From NCBI GenBank assembly GCA_002306815.1, contig DBTA01000042.1, positions 1 to 37,398 of the forward strand: DNA of 37,398 nucleotides. Direction: 5' to 3'. The position numbers were made by a program, and so were the translations under genes. Under the pieces are notes generated by a model. The model ran no database searches. It had not been told where the DNA came from and saw only the letters and a list, made by a program, of their open reading frames with translations. This document shows positions 32,803 to 37,398 of the stretch, in pieces (the first letter of the stretch is position 1; each line of letters opens with the position of its first letter). Origin of the DNA: Dehalococcoidia bacterium UBA1328. Lineage in GTDB: Bacteria > Chloroflexota > Dehalococcoidia > Lucifugimonadales > Lucifugimonadaceae.

Positions 32803-33528
32803 TCAGCCGGGCGTCCAGAGACCCGAATCCGTGGTCTTACCCTGATCGGAGTCGGATGGTGGAGCAGCTGGCTCTCCTGCGGTAGCTCTAGCTTGTTCTT
32901 CGGACATCTGCTGTCGGATCGCCTCGTTTGCCTGTTGAACCCAGCGTTCGAGCTCGTCAAGTTCAGGAGGGGAGACCACAAACTTCTCTACACCGTCAGG
33001 CAATGACAAATTTTGATCGCCGGTAAGTACAAGCGCTGCTTCGGATTCAAGAATGCCTTCGTCGAGCCTCTTGAGCAGATGAGTGCTTCTTTTGTCGGCT
33101 GCTTCCGTGTAGTGGCCCTGGATAATATTCGCTACCGTCTGGTTGATCAGCCCACTCTGAAGACATCGTCCCCAGTCGATTACCTGTCCGAAAATGTCAG
33201 TGTCTTCAAACTCTTCAAAAACGGCTCCCGCAGAAACTCGCTGGCGAACCATTCGGTGTGCGCCGGGATTAGTCTGCTGGACCATCAGCATTGCGTCATC
33301 CCCGCGACCAATCACGCCTTCGGCGAAGACGCGCATTACCGTTCCGGCCTTCGCTTCCAGTTGCGACACTTGCTGCTCCACGGCTTCCCAGTAGGCGTTA
33401 TATCGCTCTTCGAAGCCATCTGGCGCACCCGGTGAGGGTTGAACCAGAGTGACGAAGTAAACCTTTCGGCTAGTCATGATGTCGCCTGCCGCTGCTTTGC
33501 CAAGGTTGCCTAGTTCTTCTGCTGCCAT
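32803..33528 (-). CDS. Conserved hypothetical protein upstream of hemW
   Basis: A protein of 241 residues with no motif of a named enzyme. ATG 33528 has a strong AAGGA at good spacing. The sequence begins with a possible soluble domain (SRKVYFVTLVQPSPGAPDGF) and has a long helical segment (about 40-62). A central region with DEGILESEAALVLTGDQNLS and FVVSPPELDELERWV suggests a compact alpha/beta fold. The last 35 residues are low-complexity (Gln/Ala/Pro/Asp/Ser) and probably disordered. There is no signal peptide or membrane helix. It sits between ychF and hemW on the same strand, about 50 bases from each, so co-transcription is likely. I do not assign a function. Confidence 0.8.
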   Translation of the reverse strand: MAAEELGNLGKAAAGDIMTSRKVYFVTLVQPSPGAPDGFEERYNAYWEAVEQQVSQLEAKAGTVMRVFAEGVIGRGDDAMLMVQQTNPGAHRMVRQRVSAGAVFEEFEDTDIFGQVIDWGRCLQSGLINQTVANIIQGHYTEAADKRSTHLLKRLDEGILESEAALVLTGDQNLSLPDGVEKFVVSPPELDELERWVQQANEAIRQQMSEEQARATAGEPAAPPSDSDQGKTTDSGLWTPG

Positions 33529-33581
33529 TTTTTTCCTTAGATTATGTTGATCATTTGGATCAGTGATTTAAGAGGGTGATG

Positions 33582-34667
33582 TTAGACCGAGAACAGGAAA
33601 TTGATGATATCCCCATCTTGGACAATGTAGTCGCGACCTTCCTGCCGGTACTGACCACGATTTCGAGCTTCTGCCATCGAACCAGCGTCAATAAAGTCTT
33701 GGTATGCGACGGTTTCAGCTCGGATGAATCCTCGTTCGATATCCGAGTGAATAACGCCGGCTGCCTTTGGTGCGAGCGCGCCGATAGGGATGGTCCACGC
33801 CCGGGATTCGTCTTCCCCGACAGTTAGGAACGAGTTGAGTCCGAGCACGTTGTACGAGAGCTTGATCATTCGGGATAATCCTGGTTCACCCGCATCCAGT
33901 CCCGCGCGCATTTCCGCTTCTTCCTCTTCCGACATCCCTGCTAGTTCAGCTTCGAGGCTGCCGCATATTGCGGCTACACCGGTTGAGCGACCGTCAAGCA
34001 ATGTTGCCATGTCTTGCTCGACCGCCGAAGTGTTCGGAATGTCGTATTCGCCGATGTTCAAGGCAACGAGCAGTGGGAGACTGCTCAGCGTAAACGTGTC
34101 GGAAATGGCTTTGGCTTCAGATGGGTCAAGGTCGCGATCTCTGAATGAGGTGCCGTTTTCTAGATCACCCTGGAGACGTTTGAGTGTCTCGATGTTCTTT
34201 ATCGCTTCGTCGCGTTCCGTGGCTTTCAATGCCTTCAATCCCGCAGTCAATCTTTCAATACGACGCTCGAGCAGCGAAATATCTGCGAACAAGATGTCGA
34301 ACGCTACTTTTTCAATGTCTCGCTTGTAATCGACTGAACCTTCAAGATGGGGGACCGAATCGTCTTCGAATGCCCGTGCGACAATGAGTATTGCGTCGAC
34401 CTGGTGAAGCTGTGCCAGAGCTTCACCAGCGAACATATCACCTGAACTGCTGCCGGGAAGATCGACGTACGTCACTTCGGCGTAAACTTTCTTCTTGGAC
34501 TTGAACATGTCCGACAGGATGTCGATACGTTCGTCAGGCACATGTGCGACACCAATGTTGGCAGAGCGAGCCGAGCCGAATCCACCTACGTCCGCGTTTC
34601 CGCGGGTAAGCGAGTTGAAAATAGTGGTCTTGCCGCTTGATGGCAGACCAATAATGCCAATTTTCAT
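33582..34667 (-). CDS. ychF: Obg-like ATPase YchF
   Basis: A P-loop protein of the Obg family that prefers ATP, binds ribosomes and affects stress responses. The 361 residues show G1 GLPSSGKTT (7-15), G3 DLPGSSSG, and the atypical G4 LNIGEYD, where NxxE replaces the NKxD of true GTPases; this is the YchF hallmark. A coiled-coil insertion follows (LLERRIERLTAGLKAL and the next helix). The C-terminal TGS domain ends FIRAETVAYQDFIDAGS ... GDIINFLF. The usual GGIPKRHK-type extras are absent, but the whole domain order is intact. No Shine-Dalgarno is obvious before ATG 34667. Confidence 0.94.
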   Translation of the reverse strand: MKIGIIGLPSSGKTTIFNSLTRGNADVGGFGSARSANIGVAHVPDERIDILSDMFKSKKKVYAEVTYVDLPGSSSGDMFAGEALAQLHQVDAILIVARAFEDDSVPHLEGSVDYKRDIEKVAFDILFADISLLERRIERLTAGLKALKATERDEAIKNIETLKRLQGDLENGTSFRDRDLDPSEAKAISDTFTLSSLPLLVALNIGEYDIPNTSAVEQDMATLLDGRSTGVAAICGSLEAELAGMSEEEEAEMRAGLDAGEPGLSRMIKLSYNVLGLNSFLTVGEDESRAWTIPIGALAPKAAGVIHSDIERGFIRAETVAYQDFIDAGSMAEARNRGQYRQEGRDYIVQDGDIINFLFSV

Positions 34668-34769
34668 AGTTGAGAAATTATTTGGATCTGGAAGAGGCTG
34701 AAAGGTGTCCGACTCGAGTTCGGAAGTTACGACTTTTAATCGTACCTCTGAAGCACCGACAAATCTGGA

Positions 34770-35180
34770 CTATTTATTAGGAGCCGACGACTCTTCTTCA
34801 GGTGAATCGTCTTTGACGTACTTGAAATCCGCTTTGACGGTCTTTCGATCATTTGTATATCGACCACTTCGAGGCGGATCGCTAAACCCCGCCTGTTTTT
34901 GCATGTCCCGAAGTTTTCTTCCAAGCGTTTGATCCGCCAAAACATCTTTGGGAGAGGCAGCGATGAACGACAGAAACAGAAGTCCTGTGACGATTAGGTC
35001 GTCAAACTGACCGAGAATCGGGATTCGATCGCCAATGATGTCGTAAGGCGTAAATATGTATGCGATTGCCAGTATCGGGATAATTTTCGTGAAAGCGGGA
35101 ACGCGCTTGTCGATGAACAATCGCCATACCAATTTCAGGAATGGGAAGACAAGTGACCGTATCGCTAAGAGTCTGAACAT
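34770..35180 (-). CDS. DUF1232 (YkvA-type) membrane protein
   Basis: A protein of 136 residues with the DUF1232 core: a hydrophobic stretch with ILAIAYIFTPYDIIGDRIPI and LGQFDDLIVTGLLFLSFIA, matching the YxxSPxDLIPDxIPxxGxxDD pattern. Two hydrophobic segments (about 35-52 and 62-80) suggest membrane association. The second half is polar and basic, ending KADFKYVKDDSPEEESSAP. The family is common and has no established function. It lies about 100 bases upstream of ychF on the same strand and is divergent from holA, with only 70 bases between the two starts. Confidence 0.88.
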   Translation of the reverse strand: MFRLLAIRSLVFPFLKLVWRLFIDKRVPAFTKIIPILAIAYIFTPYDIIGDRIPILGQFDDLIVTGLLFLSFIAASPKDVLADQTLGRKLRDMQKQAGFSDPPRSGRYTNDRKTVKADFKYVKDDSPEEESSAPNK

Positions 35181-35250
35181 GTTAGAAAGTGTATCGGCAG
35201 ATCAGTCCTGTCGAAGCAGTTAAATTGTCGAATTATCGGACATACGCTAA

Positions 35251-36219
35251 ATGATCACCATCCTCCACGGAGAAGACGAGTACGCTCGATCTGAAGCACT
35301 CGCGCGACTTTGTGAATCTGCAGGCCCTAAAGAGTTGCGCGAACCAAACACGACTATCTTCCAGGGTCGTGGATTCGATATGCACGAGGTAATTGGGGCT
35401 GCTCAGGTAGTTCCGTTCATGGCTGATCGTCGCGTTGTAGTCGTCCACGGGGTGCTGGCTAGAATGCAAGGGCGTGATAAATCTCTTGGTGATGAGTGGA
35501 AGAATTTAACCGAAAAACTCAACGACATTCCTGCGACGACAGAGCTCGTTTTCGTTGAGCAAATCAGTCTTCGTGACAACGGTATTGCGGTGAAATCGGT
35601 AGGACCAAGCGCCAGAGTTCAACAGTACCGCTCTCTTCGAGGGCAAGAGTTAGAACTCTGGGTACGAGATAGATTTGTTCATCACGGTGCTCAAGCGAGC
35701 CTGGATGCGGTTTCGACTATTGCCTGGTTATCTGGAGCGGACACTCGACTTCTCGATCAGGAAATCCGGAAACTTTCGCTCTACGTTGATGACCGGGAAG
35801 TCACTCGCCATGACGTGGAGAAGATGGTCCCTGACGCACGAAACGCCAATATTTTTGCAGCGGTTGATGCAATTCTGGAGCGGCGACCCGCCGTAGCGAT
35901 GAAACAGTTGTATTCACTGCTTTCTAGTGGTTCGAGTGTGCAGAAGATCCTCACAATGATGGCGCGACAGGTACGACTGTTGATACTGACCATCGAGTTG
36001 CGTCAGCAGGGGGTCCCGCAAGACGAGCTAGGTAAGAGAATCGGTCTGACCAATCGATATGCGCTGGAAAAAACCATGAGGCAATCCGACAACTTTGCCA
36101 CTGACCATCTTGCCAACATAATGCGTCGACTACTCGCTGCGGATCTTGCTGTGAAATCTAACCAGATGGATGATCGACTTGCTGTCGAAATCCTGGTTGG
36201 AGAGCTTTCAGTAGCGTAA
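35251..36219 (+). CDS. holA: DNA polymerase III subunit delta
   Basis: The clamp-loader subunit that opens the sliding clamp. The 322 residues have the usual N-terminal fold (MITILHGEDEYARSEALARL, then QVVPFMADRRVVVVHG), VFVEQISLRD, and the central helical domain with LELWVRDRFVHHGAQ and WLSGADTRLLDQEIRKLSLY. The C-terminal collar domain has IFAAVDAILERRP, QKILTMMARQVRLLI and KSNQMDDRLAVEILVGEL. This subunit has no Walker motif, as expected. ATG 35251 has no clear Shine-Dalgarno. It starts a plus-strand unit that probably includes the TPR lipoprotein gene. Confidence 0.93.
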   Translation: MITILHGEDEYARSEALARLCESAGPKELREPNTTIFQGRGFDMHEVIGAAQVVPFMADRRVVVVHGVLARMQGRDKSLGDEWKNLTEKLNDIPATTELVFVEQISLRDNGIAVKSVGPSARVQQYRSLRGQELELWVRDRFVHHGAQASLDAVSTIAWLSGADTRLLDQEIRKLSLYVDDREVTRHDVEKMVPDARNANIFAAVDAILERRPAVAMKQLYSLLSSGSSVQKILTMMARQVRLLILTIELRQQGVPQDELGKRIGLTNRYALEKTMRQSDNFATDHLANIMRRLLAADLAVKSNQMDDRLAVEILVGELSVA

Positions 36220-36337
36220 AAGAGAATCCTTTTTTCATCACTTCGACGTATCGCATTAAGGAATGTCTTTGGATGAGAACGATATTTGCCGGGTGTCATC
36301 AGCGCATCGAGTGACGAAAATCCAGATAATTACACGA

Positions 36338-37282
36338 ATGCTGACCCGCTTTTCCACAAATCGATTACTCACCGTTGCACTGGCGCTGCTTGGGATCATT
36401 GCTGTTTCCTGCACGAATTCGACCCTTGACGAAATCGAGTCTTCGGCGAGCCAGACGGTTGAAACGAGCCTCACAGCGGACGTAGAAGAATCAATCCAAA
36501 AGCCTGCTATTCCCACTTCGACTCCGATTCCAGTAGTTACTATCACCCCGACTCCGGAACCTGAAGAAACCGAAGTCCCAGAATCTGAGAGCGTGACGTT
36601 TTATCTGCAGGCGTACAACGCCATGGGGCGAACCGAATACGTCGATGCCGAGCGCACATTTACGACGGTTATTGAGCTAGAACCGAACTTCGCTCGAGGA
36701 TGGAATGGTCGAGGTCAGGCGTTAATGCTCCAGAGCAAATTCGAAGAAGCGATGCTCGACTTCGACAGGGCGATCGAGCTAAAACCGAAGTTATCTGAAG
36801 CGTATGGGAACCGTGCGCTGGCTCGGATTGCTCTCGAAGACGCAGATGGAGCTAAACGGGATGCTCTACGCGCCTATGAACTCGACGAAGAATCGGTTGC
36901 TGCTCACATTGTGCTGGGGCGTGTGGCAGCTCTTGAGCGAGATGCTGACAAAGCATTGGTGTGGTTTGATCTTGCAATAAACACCGATCCTGAAGACGCT
37001 TCGACCTGGTGGTGGCGAGGTAGGTTTTACCGTGATGTTCTCGGTGCCGGAAACGCAGCTCTGGACGATTTCAACACAGCAATTGAGCTATCCCCCGCTC
37101 AGGCAGCTCTGTATCTCGATCGAGCGCAGCTTTACATCGGTGCACAGGTCGAACCGGAGTTAGCACGTGCCGATCTTGAAGAGGCAATCTCGCTTTCGCA
37201 GGATCCAAAATTGCCGACGATCATCGCTCGCGCCGAGGAACTTATGGTAATCCTCGATGAACGTTCAGCGCAGATCCAGTAG
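36338..37282 (+). CDS. TPR-repeat lipoprotein
   Basis: From ATG 36338 the protein has 314 residues and a lipoprotein signal: a basic start (MLTRFSTNR), a hydrophobic stretch (LLTVALALLGII) and the lipobox AVSC with the acylated Cys25. A Thr/Pro/Glu-rich linker follows (about 55-90, with PTSTPIPVVTITPTPEPEE). The rest is a run of about five tetratricopeptide repeats, for example FARGWNGRGQALMLQSKFEE and LSEAYGNRALARIALEDADG, giving a scaffold for protein contacts on the outer face of the membrane. The frame is open to 36263, but the extra 25 residues would destroy the signal peptide. Partners are unknown. Confidence 0.88.
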   Translation: MLTRFSTNRLLTVALALLGIIAVSCTNSTLDEIESSASQTVETSLTADVEESIQKPAIPTSTPIPVVTITPTPEPEETEVPESESVTFYLQAYNAMGRTEYVDAERTFTTVIELEPNFARGWNGRGQALMLQSKFEEAMLDFDRAIELKPKLSEAYGNRALARIALEDADGAKRDALRAYELDEESVAAHIVLGRVAALERDADKALVWFDLAINTDPEDASTWWWRGRFYRDVLGAGNAALDDFNTAIELSPAQAALYLDRAQLYIGAQVEPELARADLEEAISLSQDPKLPTIIARAEELMVILDERSAQIQ

Positions 37283-37398
37283 AGAGCCTCAACGCGAAAT
37301 TTCTTCGACCGAATCTATCGTTGCAGCGATATCTCTGGACTCCGATGGATCTCCCTGAGTGGATTCCGAAGAACCACAAGGACCGGTAAAAATAGCGC

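Noticed and set aside
37289..37398. Possible minus-strand gene end at the right edge (stop at 37289-37291, open to the window end)
   Set aside because: Only 36 codons are visible, with no recognisable domain; too short to support.

Overview
The window looks like core chromosome of a Chloroflexota bacterium, most likely Dehalococcoidia or a SAR202-like relative. This is an inference from gene content. The division cluster is reduced to mraZ-rsmH-ftsA-ftsZ, with no mur, ftsI, ftsW or ftsQ genes. The only ribonucleotide reductase seen is the cobalamin-dependent class II enzyme, with NrdR beside it. A selB gene implies selenocysteine decoding. Gene density is high, Shine-Dalgarno sequences are strong at some genes and absent at others, and TTG/GTG starts are common.

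Layout. 1-4114 (minus strand): an acetamidase/formamidase-family protein, a HAD-family protein, a class III aminotransferase of the glutamate-1-semialdehyde mutase type, and a FIST-domain sensor protein cut by the left edge. 4249-6014: a small gene broken by an in-frame TAA, biotin protein ligase (plus), and a DUF167 gene broken by an in-frame TGA. 5989-8225 (minus): yggT and proC overlapping by 4 bases, then pdxA. 8226-8737: a gap with no recognised gene except the nrdJ terminator. 8738-12034 (minus): nrdJ and nrdR with a probable NrdR operator and promoter. 12327-13630: a heavily decayed mannonate-dehydratase-family pseudogene, then a MITE-like inverted-repeat element. 13770-18015 (minus): ftsZ, ftsA, rsmH, mraZ and an mraZ promoter with MraZ-type TGGGG boxes. 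18112-22639 (plus): mog, trmD, rplS, terminator, priA. 22672-29440 (plus): peptide deformylase with a long C-terminal extension, a structured leader, secD-secF, endonuclease IV, a small zincin and an alkaline-phosphatase-superfamily protein. 29531-35180 (minus): selB, hemW, a conserved hypothetical protein, ychF, a DUF1232 protein. 35251-37282 (plus): holA and a TPR lipoprotein.

How it fits together. Most genes are housekeeping: division, replication restart and clamp loading (priA, holA), dNTP supply (nrdJ/nrdR), translation and tRNA modification (trmD, rplS, def, selB, ychF), protein export (secDF), cofactors (pdxA, birA, hemW, mog) and DNA repair (nfo). The left end looks catabolic. No complete mobile element, CRISPR array or defence system was found. 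The points most worth a second look are: a roughly 195-residue insertion in the SecD periplasmic domain made of two diverged copies of one module; the extension on peptide deformylase; the hairpin-rich 200-base leader before secD; the MraZ and NrdR operators; and three genes in different stages of decay within 9 kb.
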